Origin: Bythopirellula polymerisocia
GTDB taxonomy: Bacteria > Planctomycetota > Planctomycetia > Pirellulales > Lacipirellulaceae
Assembly (NCBI RefSeq): GCF_007860015.1
Contig: NZ_SJPS01000007.1
Span: forward strand, 124,001 to 188,000
DNA: 64,000 nt
Reading direction: 5' to 3'
Shown here: positions 26,842 through 36,134 of the stretch, in pieces
Layout: each line of letters begins with the position of its first letter
Position numbering within the stretch: the stretch's first letter is position 1
Notes under the pieces: model-generated
What the model saw: only the letters and a program-made list of their open reading frames with translations
Databases searched by the model: none
Told to the model about the DNA's origin: nothing
Translations under genes and position numbers: made by a program

Positions 26842-28344
26842 ATGAGCGATCCGTCGCCACTCAATTCCAATTCCGACCTCGCCGGTCGCCCTCTTGGTGG
26901 GTATGCCGTGCTTCGCAAAATTGGTTCTGGGGGAATGGCCGACGTCTATCTTGCAGAGCAGCAATCTCTCGGCAGGCAAATCGCGCTCAAAGTGCTCCAC
27001 TCGCGACTTGCTGAGAATCCAAGCTATGTGCAACGGTTTAACAACGAAGCACGCGCCGCGGCCGCGCTGGTGCATCCCAACATTGTGCAAATCTACGAAG
27101 TAGGCGAGTCGGCGGGCCAGCACTTCATCGCCCAGGAATTTGTCGCCGGAAAGAATCTCGATCAAATCCTCCAGCGGCAAGGTACCCTCGAGCCAGGGAC
27201 CGTGCTGGATATTCTCCGGCAGGTGGTTTCGGCGCTGTGCCAAGCGGCCGAAGTGGGGATCGTACACCGCGACATCAAGCCCGCTAACATCCTGCTCAGT
27301 CCCACGGGTGTTGTCAAAGTTGCCGACTTTGGGCTGGCGCGGATGTTGAGCGTCGACAGCAAAACGCTCACGGAAGTCGGCGTCGCATTGGGCACACCGC
27401 TCTACATGAGTCCCGAGCAAATCGAAGGCCGGCCGGTCGATGCCCGCAGTGATATCTATTCCTTGGGTGTCACCTGCTACCACCTGCTTTCTGGTGTGCC
27501 ACCCCACGCAGGAGAGACGGCCCTGGCGATCGCCATGCAACACCTTAACCGAGAGCCAACCCCGCTCGGTAATGTGCAAGCCGGTTTGCCCGAGGAGTTC
27601 GTCGCGGTAGTCCATCGCATGATCGCCAAGCAACCTGCAGATCGCTACGATGGTCCCAGTGATCTCATGCGAGATCTGAAGGTCTTGGCCACCTCGGCAG
27701 CCCAGGATGGTTGGGCTGCGGGCTCGGAGGAGTGGTCACTCTTGGAATGGATCTCCGCCGACGGTTCTCGCACAGCAGCTAACGCCCAGTTGGGCCAGCT
27801 AATGCGCGAGCAAACCAAGTTGGAATCGGTTGGCTGGAATTGGCAACGAGTCGCGGGTCTTGTTGCGATTGCCCTGTTGGCCGGTGGGGCAATCGCTTTC
27901 GCAGTCCGGCCCCGTTTCGTCCTCGAAGGAACCAGCGCGACGACGATCCCCAAACGCGATTCCCCCGCCGCTCAGTTGTTCCATGCCAAAATGACCGAGA
28001 GCGAAGCCGCATGGCGGGCAGTGTGGGAAAACTTTCCCGATGCCGACGCCTACTACAAACAACTCGCCGAGCAGGGACTCGTGCGCCATTTCTTGTTCGA
28101 CTCTCCGCAATATGACCAGGCACTCTCCTTAGCTACCAAACTCGCAGAGGAAGGACAGACGGATGATCCGCTTCGCGCCTTCGCCCTAGCTGCCCGGTTC
28201 GTAAGCCTGGAACAACTCGGCCGCCAGCGCGAAGCACGCGAGATCTACTCGCAGATCACCCCTTCGATGAAGGACCAACTCAATCGGTTCGAGAATCAAC
28301 TTTATGTGTCAATGCAAGGCTCGCTGAGTAGGTTGGGCGAATAA
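26842..28344 (+). CDS. Membrane-anchored Ser/Thr protein kinase (PknB-like)
   Basis: 500 residues. An N-terminal Hanks-type kinase domain (about 21-282) shows the Gly-rich loop IGSGGMADVY, catalytic lysine K50, HRDIKPANI (D144), DFGLAR (D162) and GTPLYMSPEQ. A transmembrane helix lies at about 337-355 and is followed by an extracytoplasmic region of ~145 residues with paired helices resembling TPR-like repeats, not PASTA domains. All catalytic residues are present, so it should be active. Planctomycetes encode many such kinases. The start is only four bases after metF, but no metabolic link is evident. Confidence 0.92.
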   Translation: MSDPSPLNSNSDLAGRPLGGYAVLRKIGSGGMADVYLAEQQSLGRQIALKVLHSRLAENPSYVQRFNNEARAAAALVHPNIVQIYEVGESAGQHFIAQEFVAGKNLDQILQRQGTLEPGTVLDILRQVVSALCQAAEVGIVHRDIKPANILLSPTGVVKVADFGLARMLSVDSKTLTEVGVALGTPLYMSPEQIEGRPVDARSDIYSLGVTCYHLLSGVPPHAGETALAIAMQHLNREPTPLGNVQAGLPEEFVAVVHRMIAKQPADRYDGPSDLMRDLKVLATSAAQDGWAAGSEEWSLLEWISADGSRTAANAQLGQLMREQTKLESVGWNWQRVAGLVAIALLAGGAIAFAVRPRFVLEGTSATTIPKRDSPAAQLFHAKMTESEAAWRAVWENFPDADAYYKQLAEQGLVRHFLFDSPQYDQALSLATKLAEEGQTDDPLRAFALAARFVSLEQLGRQREAREIYSQITPSMKDQLNRFENQLYVSMQGSLSRLGE

Positions 28345-28502
28345 AGTCCGTTCACTAGAGTAGTAGCCCTCGGTGAACCACTTCAACATTGGCCCTGTCT
28401 ATCTTTCAATTAATGGCGATAATGGCCAGCTAGGAACTGGACGTAGAGACAATTTCTGGGGATGGCGCAACATTCCTAGGATGGCAAAAGGGGCAGACTG
28501 AC

Positions 28503-29843
28503 ATGGCGAAGCATCAACACATGGAGGTGGAAGATGACCTGCGGACGCGTGAGCGGATTATTTTGCTTATCTTGGCTGCAGTGCAGTTTACCACCATTGT
28601 CGACTTTATGATCGTCATGCCTCTGGCGCCGCAGTTGATGAGGACCCTGGCAATCAGTCCCGCCCAGTTTGGGATGATCGTTTCATCGTACACGTTTGCC
28701 GCTGGAGCGGCAGGATTGGTTGCCTCAAGTATCGTCGACCGATTTGCTCGGCGAGCGACATTCATGACACTCAATGCAGGGTTTCTGCTTGGCACCTTGG
28801 CCTGCGCGATCGCACCCAATTATCACGCTTTGATTGCTGCGCGGGTATTTACCGGTGCCTTCGGCGGAATCTTGGGCGGGATGACGCTGGCGATCATTGG
28901 TGACGTTTTTCCCGAAGAGCGCCGCGGCCGAGCCACGGGATCGCTGATGACGGGCTTTGCGCTCGCATCGGTGCTTGGCGTGCCGTTCGGTCTCTATTTG
29001 GGAACCAATTACGGTTGGCACGTGCCGTTTGTTGTGCTCGCAGTCTTTGGCATACCGGCACTAATGCTCACTCCGTTCGCTCTACCGCCGCTGGACACAC
29101 ACGTCGGTAAGGACCACGGCCATCCACTGAGGTCCTTGAGCGAGACGTTTACTCACACAAATCACTTGAAAGCGTTCGCGCTGATCGTGACGCTGATGAT
29201 CGGCAGCTTCACAGTGTTTCCTTTTTTGAGTGCTTATCTGGTCTCGAATGTGGGGATGACCGAACAGCAACTGCCACTCGTCTACATCGCCGGGGGTGTG
29301 CTCACGCTTATCGCGTCGCCGATCATTGGCCGATTGGCTGACCGATACGGGAAGTTGAATGTGTATCGCCTCGTGGCTCCAGGTTCGGCCGTGATGATGT
29401 TGTTGATCACGCATCTGCCCCCCGTGCCTACAGCGCTGGCGATTGCGGTATTCGGCGGATTGATGTTGTGCAACGTTGGCCGCATGATCCCCGCCATGGC
29501 GATGGTCACCAGCAGCGTGGAGCCGCGCCGCCGTGGAGCATTCTTGAGCGCGAACTCTTCGGTGCAACACATGGCCAGCGGCTTGGGTGCGTATCTGGGG
29601 GGAGCCATTGTTGCTGCGGGCCCGGATGGAAAAATACTACATTTTGGCACGGTTGGCTGGATCGCGGCGATTTCGACCCTCTTAAGCTTGTGGCTTGCTG
29701 GACGGATTCGCATCGTAGACGCCGGCGTCCCATCGTCTCTAGCAACCCAGGCTGTCTCGGCGGAAGAGATCAGCCTAGTCGCCGCGGCGGAGGCGACTGT
29801 CGACGTCGGCCAGCCAATGTTGGGATGTGAAGTGGAAGGGTGA
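28503..29843 (+). CDS. MFS transporter (drug/sugar efflux type)
   Basis: 446 residues with 12 predicted membrane segments. The MFS loop 2-3 motif appears as DRFARRATF, the TM4-5 region as GRATGSLMTGFALASVLGVPFG (DHA1 motif C), and the second-half repeat as GRLADRYGKLN. The N-terminal DFMIVMPLAPQL is typical of DHA1/arabinose-efflux permeases. The substrate is not predictable. A cytoplasmic C-terminal tail (about 415-446) is slightly acidic. It stands alone, 158 bases after the kinase gene. Confidence 0.88.
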   Translation: MAKHQHMEVEDDLRTRERIILLILAAVQFTTIVDFMIVMPLAPQLMRTLAISPAQFGMIVSSYTFAAGAAGLVASSIVDRFARRATFMTLNAGFLLGTLACAIAPNYHALIAARVFTGAFGGILGGMTLAIIGDVFPEERRGRATGSLMTGFALASVLGVPFGLYLGTNYGWHVPFVVLAVFGIPALMLTPFALPPLDTHVGKDHGHPLRSLSETFTHTNHLKAFALIVTLMIGSFTVFPFLSAYLVSNVGMTEQQLPLVYIAGGVLTLIASPIIGRLADRYGKLNVYRLVAPGSAVMMLLITHLPPVPTALAIAVFGGLMLCNVGRMIPAMAMVTSSVEPRRRGAFLSANSSVQHMASGLGAYLGGAIVAAGPDGKILHFGTVGWIAAISTLLSLWLAGRIRIVDAGVPSSLATQAVSAEEISLVAAAEATVDVGQPMLGCEVEG

Positions 29844-29928
29844 CCCAAAAGGTCAGCGGGAGAAAACTCCCGACCCTTCCCTCACAGGCCCAAGTAAGTA
29901 CTGTCAAACTTCTTCAACACGATTCATC

Positions 29929-30270
29929 TCAGCAGCTGCGGTCGACAAGCTTCCCGCCGCTTATGTACCAGCCTTCACCGATTGATTCACAACGCTCGAT
30001 GAGTACGTGCAGCGGCTTGGGCTGTTCGGCAAGCGTTATCGAGACCTCTTTTAACGGTAACTCCATGCTGTGCAACAGACCTATTCCTGAAATGCTGACT
30101 TCCCGTGTGAATGCCGAAAAGCTGTGATTGTCAATCTGAACGGAGATTGGACGAAAGAATGGAAACCGCTTCTCTGATCGGCGATTGTTGTCAGAGTCCT
30201 TCAACGCGATTTGTAGTAATTCACTTAGGATCTGATCGGACTTCGAACTCTTGGTCGTATTCGATGCCAT
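29929..30270 (-). CDS. Small PilZ-domain protein
   Basis: 113 residues with a good site (AAGGAGAAAACCG) before ATG 30270. After a charged N-terminus the PilZ pattern appears: RRSEKRFPF (RxxxR) followed by EVSISGIGLLH (S.SG.G). These bind cyclic di-GMP in active PilZ proteins; the second motif has S instead of the usual D/N at its first position, so binding may be weakened. It probably acts as a c-di-GMP effector, with partners not visible. Confidence 0.72.
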   Translation of the reverse strand: MASNTTKSSKSDQILSELLQIALKDSDNNRRSEKRFPFFRPISVQIDNHSFSAFTREVSISGIGLLHSMELPLKEVSITLAEQPKPLHVLIERCESIGEGWYISGGKLVDRSC

Positions 30271-30713
30271 CGGTTTTCTCCTTGTGTTTCTGCGTCACCA
30301 AAGGGGCAGCGCTTACCTCAAGCGTAGCTCCCAATGAGGGTAAAATACCCCCTCTCCTGGGGTAGCCGAAAAACATTGAGCCTGAAAAATAAAGCCCAAT
30401 AATCCTAATAACTCCTCCAAGGAAACAAGACCATGCTAATAGGTCTGGGTGGGCTTTGAGGTGCAGACCTTCTGGTGCGAGGCTGGTACACCAATCACGT
30501 CCATCTGCCAAGTCGCCCGTCAAACTGAGCATGAATGGCCTGCAAACTTGAATCAGAAAGAAGAAAAGAAGGTTGGCAGGAACCCTTTCTTGTGAACTTG
30601 GCAACATCCAGCGTGTTTGGAGGTGGAGCGCTCCTCCGTTGGATAGCGAATTGATGAATCTACTGTGCCTCACGCTTGCTGAACAAAGGTCACTTGCGTT
30701 AATCAGAAGCCAG
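30271..30713. other. Intergenic stretch, no gene recognised
   Basis: 443 bases between the PilZ gene and the DUF2007/zinc-ribbon remnant. A long minus-strand open frame crosses it (30221-30847) but has no family-like features and overlaps both neighbours out of frame, so I treat it as chance. A CTCC..GGAG hairpin-like element lies near 30350-30420. Confidence 0.4.
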
Positions 30714-31376
30714 TTATGAATCATGAGCAGCTTGGCAGTTCCAACAGATATCAAAGTTAGATTCGTTACTTTCTCCGCACTCATCGCACTCCCATACCAA
30801 CGCAGTTGCCTCTTTAGATTCCCGAAGTTCACCTTTAAATTTCGCAATAATATCGCGAGCTACTTCTGAGTACTCAGTGCGAACCCAAACCTCGGGTGCG
30901 ATGGCAACAGCAGGCAGGTCTCCGACCGCGTTTTGGAGGTGATCCCCCAAGATAAGTGAGTCGATCCCTGCATTTTCCAAAACAGTTTTGATCGAGAGGG
31001 CTTCTTGAATAGTGGCGGCTGAATAAACTTCGCAGAGTCTGGAATCTGCTATCGAGCCCTTTGGTATATGGCCACGGTACTTAGCCCTGGAGACAAGATT
31101 CGACAGCTCACCTCTAAAGATGTTCCTGGAGTATTTGACGCCTAAATCGTCGCAATAGCTTTTTGCGAGTCGGTCTCAGGGAAATACTTCCACCACGGAG
31201 CCATTCCTTTAGCAAAGCTCCACTCCAAACCCAAATCAAAGAAAAACAGAGCGAAAACACGTGAAGCTATTCCCCGACCCGTGAGGGCCAATGAATAACA
31301 ACCCTAAGCCAAGAGCGGCGAGAGGTAATGCAAATATTAACGAGATAATGCCGAGTGCAAACTAAATGAGATGCAT
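30714..31376 (-). pseudogene. Broken membrane protein / DUF2007-zinc-ribbon gene
   Basis: Reading the minus strand from ATG 31376 gives MHLI, an in-frame TAG, then a clean hydrophobic segment (FALGIISLIFALPLAALGL, on to FIGPHG) ending at 31238. A second frame carries LEWSFAKGMAPWWKYFPETD up to a stop at 31142, and a third carries KSYCDDLGVKYSRN and a DUF2007-like domain (VYSAATIQEALSIKTVLENA) followed by an RanBP2/zinc-ribbon end CDECGESNESNFDICWNC, stopping at 30714. The pieces are protein-like and in order, so I read one gene broken by a nonsense codon and two frame changes. The 88-codon 3' part (TTG 30980 onward) could still be expressed. DUF2007 proteins are putative signal transducers. 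Confidence 0.5.
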
Positions 31377-31460
31377 AGTGATTCCAGACAGAAAATGATC
31401 GACTAATCAACTCTACATATTTTGCCTCTATCTTGCGATCCCGTGTATCTTTCCTAGCGT

Positions 31461-31545
31461 CGGCGTGCCAAAAACCTCGGAACTTAGCCGGAGTTGCGGT
31501 TTCTAGCGGCGGTCGATAAAGCCGCCGCTGTACTTAGCGGAAGCC
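31461..31545 (+). repeat. Diverged direct repeat, left copy
   Basis: About 80 bases beginning CGGCGTGCCAAAAACCTCGG that align with 33101-33182. Shared blocks include CCTCGGAACTT, GGAG.TGC and TAGCGG. It lies in the 331-base gap upstream of the end of the PEP-CTERM gene; the rest of that gap (31377-31706) shows nothing recognisable. Confidence 0.6.
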
Positions 31546-31706
31546 TGTTTTAGTCAGCAGATGTGCTCGCCGCCACTGGTTACGATTGGTTAGCAAGTGG
31601 TCATTATTATGCCAGTAGTTGTGACCACAGAGTGACCGCTGGCAGGTATCGCTAGCTCAACAAAAAGAGAGTTTCGCTAAACTTGGCCGCTAGCTTTATG
31701 AGCAGG

Positions 31707-32981
31707 TTATGGATGAAGTCTGTATCGCTGACGCTTTGCAAACAATAACACGCACGTACCAAAGCCAAGCAACAGTGAATTCGGCTCCGGCACACCGATA
31801 CTACTCGCAAGAAACGCGTAATTCTGGGTTACATCGAAACTGCCGAGGAGAGAGCGGCCATCAACTAGAGTCTCGGGACCAATCTCAAAAATCAGAGGGG
31901 TCCAACCAGGACCAATTCGTTCGTATTCAATGGTGGCGAAGAGTACCCCTGGGACACTTATGAGCATTCCTGGGGCTAAATACGAGACAGCAAACAGTCG
32001 AACCGAGTTGTCGTCGAAGGCTTCACTTGTACTAGTCCACCGGCCAGCTGTGTTAAGTAACTCGGCAGATGTGAATCTCACCACTCCAGGCGTGCCGAGA
32101 TGAATCCCCAGATCGACCCCACCATTCTGAAAACTATCATAAGTACCATTAAGTTCCATACGAATCTCAATGGTGCCGCTCTCTCCTAATGCAGCGGGAC
32201 CAACATCCCCACTAAAGAAGACCGAGCCTGCCTCACTACCGGACGGTTCCGGAGCTGGAGTAAGCGGAGAAGGCTTTCTGTTGGACAAAGCAGCAATGAA
32301 CTGAGCTCTGTCCGAAGATGAGACTGTTCCCGACTGATTGAAATCGGCGGCTGGATGATAGCGGGGTTCATTACCCGCCTGCGTCAATAAATGGGGACTA
32401 ATATCAAGAAGTGTGATCGTATCGGAATCGTTAAAATCTCCTAGGGTTACAACATCTGAAAACGTGTTGTCAGGAGAGATTGCCGCAAAGGGGGCAGATG
32501 CACTCGACAAAAAACTACCTGACGAGGAGAAGCTATCCGGATCGAGACCAAAAGCAGGCCGGGGACCACTGGGCCAGGTTCCCGAAGCGATGAGCTGATC
32601 TTGAAATGGGCGGAATGAGGGAAAAACACCGACCCCTGTCACTACCGGCCCACCAAGGTCTTGTTGATAGTTGATCTCCACCGTGCCGTTGGACAGTGTT
32701 TGAATGTAAGGACCGCCGGTGGTAGGTTGGCCAATGCCGGATCTAAAAGTAATCGTATTGATATCGACGTTATTAAGCAAAGCACGGGTGGCCGCAACAC
32801 CAAAATCCCCTTCAGCCCCGCTGCTGGTTTCTAGTTTACGGGCAAAGAGTTGCCACGTACCCCCGCTGGTCGCATCGTTGGAGATGTTGTTGAGCAAGTC
32901 CAAGGTCAATTGAAGGTCGTCTGCAAATGACGGAGAGATGCAAATAAAAGCCAAGAGTATCGCGGAAGCACGCAACCACAT
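31707..32981 (-). CDS. PEP-CTERM secreted protein with dockerin-like repeats
   Basis: 424 residues from ATG 32981, chosen because it directly precedes a signal peptide (LRASAILLAFICISPSFA); the open frame extends 39 codons upstream with poor composition. The mature part has an N-terminal beta-rich region, then two EF-hand/dockerin-like loops (DFNDSDTITLLD, DFNQSGTVSSSD), a cohesin-like beta sandwich (about 275-395) and a C-terminal PEP-CTERM signal (VPEPNS, hydrophobic helix, KRQR). It is presumably exported to the cell surface. The gene is bracketed by two copies of a diverged direct repeat. No enzymatic motif is visible. Confidence 0.78.
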   Translation of the reverse strand: MWLRASAILLAFICISPSFADDLQLTLDLLNNISNDATSGGTWQLFARKLETSSGAEGDFGVAATRALLNNVDINTITFRSGIGQPTTGGPYIQTLSNGTVEINYQQDLGGPVVTGVGVFPSFRPFQDQLIASGTWPSGPRPAFGLDPDSFSSSGSFLSSASAPFAAISPDNTFSDVVTLGDFNDSDTITLLDISPHLLTQAGNEPRYHPAADFNQSGTVSSSDRAQFIAALSNRKPSPLTPAPEPSGSEAGSVFFSGDVGPAALGESGTIEIRMELNGTYDSFQNGGVDLGIHLGTPGVVRFTSAELLNTAGRWTSTSEAFDDNSVRLFAVSYLAPGMLISVPGVLFATIEYERIGPGWTPLIFEIGPETLVDGRSLLGSFDVTQNYAFLASSIGVPEPNSLLLGFGTCVLLFAKRQRYRLHP

Positions 32982-33100
32982 AAGGCACACTTTCGATATG
33001 TTCGCACAGCAAGAGTTAATGGTGACACTTGCCACCTGAACTGATTGTACCAGTACTGATTCACGAAGGCAAAAGCACTGTTTTTCGACCGGGGCCACTT

Positions 33101-33182
33101 GCGGCGGAGTGCCAAACCTCGGAACTTGGCGGGAGCTGCCGTTGGTAGCGGGGGCCGATGAACCCTGGGAACTTGGCTCGAT
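33101..33182 (+). repeat. Diverged direct repeat, right copy
   Basis: Second copy of the repeat at 31461-31545, same orientation, with blocks CCTCGGAACTTGGCGGGAG and TAGCGG and a repeated GGGAACTTGGC. By eye about three quarters of positions match. The two copies flank the PEP-CTERM gene. Confidence 0.6.
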
Positions 33183-33190
33183 GCAGTTAT

Positions 33191-33334
33191 CTAGCCATGA
33201 CAGCGATTTCCTTCTTCATCTTCGAGATCGTCGGCGACGATCAGCACGATGTACGGCGAGGTCTCGGTGCCAGGTGCGGAGAGCGCCGCGGACGCCAGCA
33301 GAACCAAGCAGGCATGGGCAGAAACGAAAGTCAT
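33191..33334 (-). pseudogene. 5' stump of a sulfatase gene
   Basis: From ATG 33334 on the minus strand, 47 codons encode a signal peptide (MTFVSAHACLVLLASAALSA) followed by the classic sulfatase N-terminal strand with the metal-binding aspartates (YIVLIVADDL), after which the reading frame ends without the rest of the enzyme. This matches the starts of the three complete sulfatases at 56878-61546. No further sulfatase blocks (C-S/T-P-S/T-R) follow downstream, so it is a truncated relic. Confidence 0.55.
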
Positions 33335-33550
33335 CCATGGCAGGCGGCAGAATCGGGATGGAATACACATGCTGGAGTAGAGCGACCCCATTCGCGATGG
33401 CCAACTTGCGCGTGAACGTCGGCGTTACTGCTAATCTGTGTCACTGCTAAATGTTTCGTTGCGAAACTTTGCTAATCCTTGCTAATTCGCAGGTGCTCGT
33501 GATCTGGCTACCTTTTTCGCAGCGGGTAATGGGCCGGTGTCCCAATGCAG

Positions 33551-33581
33551 AGAAGCCTCCGCGAGGTTCGCGGAGGCTTCT
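33551..33581. terminator. 14-bp perfect hairpin downstream of the CARDB gene
   Basis: Arms 33551-33564 and 33568-33581 (AGAAGCCTCCGCGA and its complement) with a 3-base loop, 30 bases after the stop of the minus-strand CARDB gene. The flank is not T-rich on the minus strand, so it may be a Rho-independent-like stop or an mRNA 3'-end stabiliser. Confidence 0.55.
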
Positions 33582-33610
33582 GGCGATTGGATTCATTTCT
33601 TTCCAGTTGT

Positions 33611-34843
33611 CTAATTAAACGTCGCCACGCGACGGTTGTTGTTTTCATTTTGCTCCGGCAGGCGGTTGGAGATGTCGAGCACACCCTCGAACTGCATGCC
33701 GGTGTTCATTTGCTCGACCTTCCAGGTGTAGGTCATCGACTGACCGGTATTGAGTCGGCTGACCCGCATGGCGTAGCGCTCGGCGAGGTTTCCCGGGCCG
33801 AAGTAAGACTTCACGGTGAGTGTGACATCTTCGTTCTGAGCCACCGGTCCCACATTGCGGACAGTGAACACGACTTCCTTCTGCTGACGCCTGAACTGGA
33901 TACCCGTGATCATCAAGTCCGGGGCATACTGGGTTTGGTTTGCGATGGTGGTACTGAGAATGTTGTTTTTCTCGTTCAATTCCGGCACACGGTTGTGCGG
34001 GTCGACCTCGGCCGTCGCGGTAACGTCGTCGAGCACGAGGTTGCGGAAAAACACCTGGCGGCTTTCGCCGCGTTTCAGGGCACCGACTCGTTCTTGTCCT
34101 GTCCCCTTGAGCTGACCATTGGGTGAGCGGAGTTCCACATTAACGGGTGCAGCAAGACTCTCAGTTGCACCCTGGTTGAAAACTAACACCGAGAGCATGT
34201 TGCCCTGAACTCGGATTCGCGAGATCGTGAGGTCGGCACGTTGGTTGGGATCTTGGGGTACCGATGGCGCGTCGAACGTGGCGGTCTGGAGGTTGTTCTG
34301 CTCGTTGGCTTCGGAAACCTGGCTGTAGGGATCGATCACGGCGTGCACGACTGAATTCCCCAGCGGCAACGAAGCCATACGCACACGGACCACTTTGTTG
34401 GGTTCCATCGGGGCAACGCGGACCGTTCGGCTCGTGCGGACCTGGCCGGTAACGCGGTCCTTGATTGTCACCTGTACCTGGTTGGCAGGCGTAGCAATAA
34501 AGCCCTGATTCTGAACCGTGACCATCAGGGCGTCGTCGCTGCCGCGGATGCCGGTGATGGCAAAATCGTATTTCGGCAAGTCGCGGTTGGTAGCTTGTTT
34601 GGTCGCGACGTTTTTAGCGGTGTTCGTGTTGGACACAGTGCTGCCTTTGGTGCCGCGTGATTGCCGGTCGCGGAGCCGCTTTTGGATTGGATTCTCGCGA
34701 GTCGTGTTCTTGGTCTGTTCGCTTGTTTGCTGCGCGTCGCCGAAACGATCGCGCAGCTTCTGCAGCCGCGACTGGGCCTGGGCGGTGCTGTCGAACAACA
34801 AGGCGACGGCAGCCAATAAAATGGTGGTTTCAATAATCTTCAT
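33611..34843 (-). CDS. Secreted CARDB-repeat protein
   Basis: 410 residues from ATG 34843, which has AGAAGGA seven bases upstream. A signal peptide (1-22, ending STAQAQS) is followed by a basic linker and three CARDB-type immunoglobulin-like repeats. Repeat 1 starts at PKYDFAITGIRG, repeat 2 at RADLTISRIRVQG and repeat 3 at APDLMITGIQFRR. Each contains a VxNQG/VRNVG strand, and the first two end with the VDPxxxVxExNExNN signature (DPYSQVSEANEQNN, DPHNRVPELNEKNN); repeat 3 ends similarly. CARDB domains are cell-adhesion-like modules. There is no sorting signal, so it may be secreted or periplasmic. A strong hairpin follows the stop. Confidence 0.83.
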   Translation of the reverse strand: MKIIETTILLAAVALLFDSTAQAQSRLQKLRDRFGDAQQTSEQTKNTTRENPIQKRLRDRQSRGTKGSTVSNTNTAKNVATKQATNRDLPKYDFAITGIRGSDDALMVTVQNQGFIATPANQVQVTIKDRVTGQVRTSRTVRVAPMEPNKVVRVRMASLPLGNSVVHAVIDPYSQVSEANEQNNLQTATFDAPSVPQDPNQRADLTISRIRVQGNMLSVLVFNQGATESLAAPVNVELRSPNGQLKGTGQERVGALKRGESRQVFFRNLVLDDVTATAEVDPHNRVPELNEKNNILSTTIANQTQYAPDLMITGIQFRRQQKEVVFTVRNVGPVAQNEDVTLTVKSYFGPGNLAERYAMRVSRLNTGQSMTYTWKVEQMNTGMQFEGVLDISNRLPEQNENNNRRVATFN

Positions 34844-35918
34844 CTCAATTCCTTCTACCCGCTGAAGCGAGTTCCTGGCCAACCGCCTAGCAGGCAAGAC
34901 GGCATCTGGCGAATCAACAATTTGGATAGAAGGTTAAGCGAAAATCGAGGGGAGTATGTTACCGACAATTTCTGAAATAAAACGTTCGTTTTGTGTGCAG
35001 GGTCAGTTATTGAGGGGATTGCTGCAATAGTGTTGCACGCAAATCTCTGAGTCCTTATTTATTGAGTATAAAAAATTACGGTCGAGATTCCCGATGAACT
35101 TTAAGACCAGCTCAAGGCGTATGCCGTCCGCGGAGGTCAGAAGGTAATTGCGGTGATACTAGATGCCCTGAAGGATAAGCTCCGGTCTGTCTTTAAGCCA
35201 CCAACAAGTAATGAGGAGACCAGATGACAGGCGTTATTTGGCAATGCCTTGAGAACGAAGGTAGAGGATCTGCAACAGAGTAACGACGAAACGCGCAACG
35301 CCGCCCAGGTGGGACTGATTCTTTATTCCGCCAGCATTCACGTCACGGCTCAAAAGTGCGGGGTACTTCCCAAGGGGCAAACTTCTCACCCCCAGCGCGC
35401 TTCGGCCAGCTCTCCTCCATCCACTGGAGCAAGTGCCCTCAGATCGCGTTTGACGCTGCGGAGGTCCCCGCGGAGTTCCCCACGCCGCTTCAAGTATGGT
35501 CAGTCGTCAAGTCGTCTCGGTTGGACCAGGCGCTGCGACTTGCCGTGCTCGCTAACGCGCGAAGATGAAACTGACCGTCGATTTTAGCTGCAAAGTGCGA
35601 AGTCGCATTGGCGAGCCAATCCGCTGAGCTTGAAGTGGTGGCCCTCGCGATGGATTCTGTCCAAGCCAACATAAACTGAGAAAGGTGAATTGCGACACAT
35701 TTGAATACTCACCCTAAGTTCTTGCATTTCCACAATTTGCAGTGATTGCGTTCGCATACTACATTTCCCCCGCGAAATAGCCCACAAAAACCCCGCAGAA
35801 AAATACTGTACAAGCGTATAGTATTTGGCCACCGGTTCTGCTAGTTTCTTGCTTGTCTGGCAGCACTTCCTGCAATGCCAGTTCTTGAGCATCTACTGCA
35901 TTTTGGAGGGCCAACTCT
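34844..35918. other. Gene-poor kilobase with a possible decayed gene
   Basis: About 1.07 kb lacking a convincing complete gene. At 35249-35570 two plus-strand frames are protein-like in succession (KVEDLQQSNDETRNAAQVGL, then WSKCPQIAFDAAEVPAEFP and VWSVVKSSRLDQALRLAVLA to a stop at 35568), as if one gene had shifted frame near 35370; no family is recognised. On the minus strand, 35759-36007 has a small frame ending in a hydrophobic segment, discussed under rejected items. Confidence 0.4.
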
Positions 35919-36134
35919 GTGGAAGAGCAATTCTTGTCACGCACTGATCCGCCTCCTTCTGAGAGAGAGATCCACCCCTGGGACGACGAGCCCTGGGATG
36001 TGTTCATCCCCGACGAAGACCAGTGCGATCCACTTCCCGAATACGGAGACTTCTGGACCAGGGACGAAGATGGCGAAGCGGATCTGGGACTCTGTCAACG
36101 GCGGCGAAAGGAGCCCCAGATATGTTGGCATTAG
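35919..36134 (+). CDS. Small acidic planctomycete protein
   Basis: 71 residues from GTG 35919, with GGAGGG eight bases upstream. The composition is strikingly acidic and aromatic: ERTDPPPSE-like start, EIHPWDDEPWDVFIPDED, then DPLPEYGDFW. I recognise this combination from small uncharacterised proteins next to an HTH gene in planctomycetes. No cysteine cluster except near the end. It overlaps the following HTH gene by 13 bases and is probably translationally coupled to it. It could be a protein partner of that regulator or an acidic nucleic-acid mimic; both are guesses. Confidence 0.62.
   Translation: MEEQFLSRTDPPPSEREIHPWDDEPWDVFIPDEDQCDPLPEYGDFWTRDEDGEADLGLCQRRRKEPQICWH

Noticed and set aside
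30221..30847. A 208-codon minus-strand open frame across the gap after the PilZ gene
   Set aside because: Overlaps both the PilZ gene and the DUF2007/zinc-ribbon gene out of frame and shows no domain-like composition.
35759..36007. A small minus-strand frame ending in a hydrophobic segment (VFFCGVFVGYFAGEM)
   Set aside because: Could be a tiny membrane protein, but half of it is antisense to the acidic gene that has a strong ribosome site, and no start is well supported. Left undecided.
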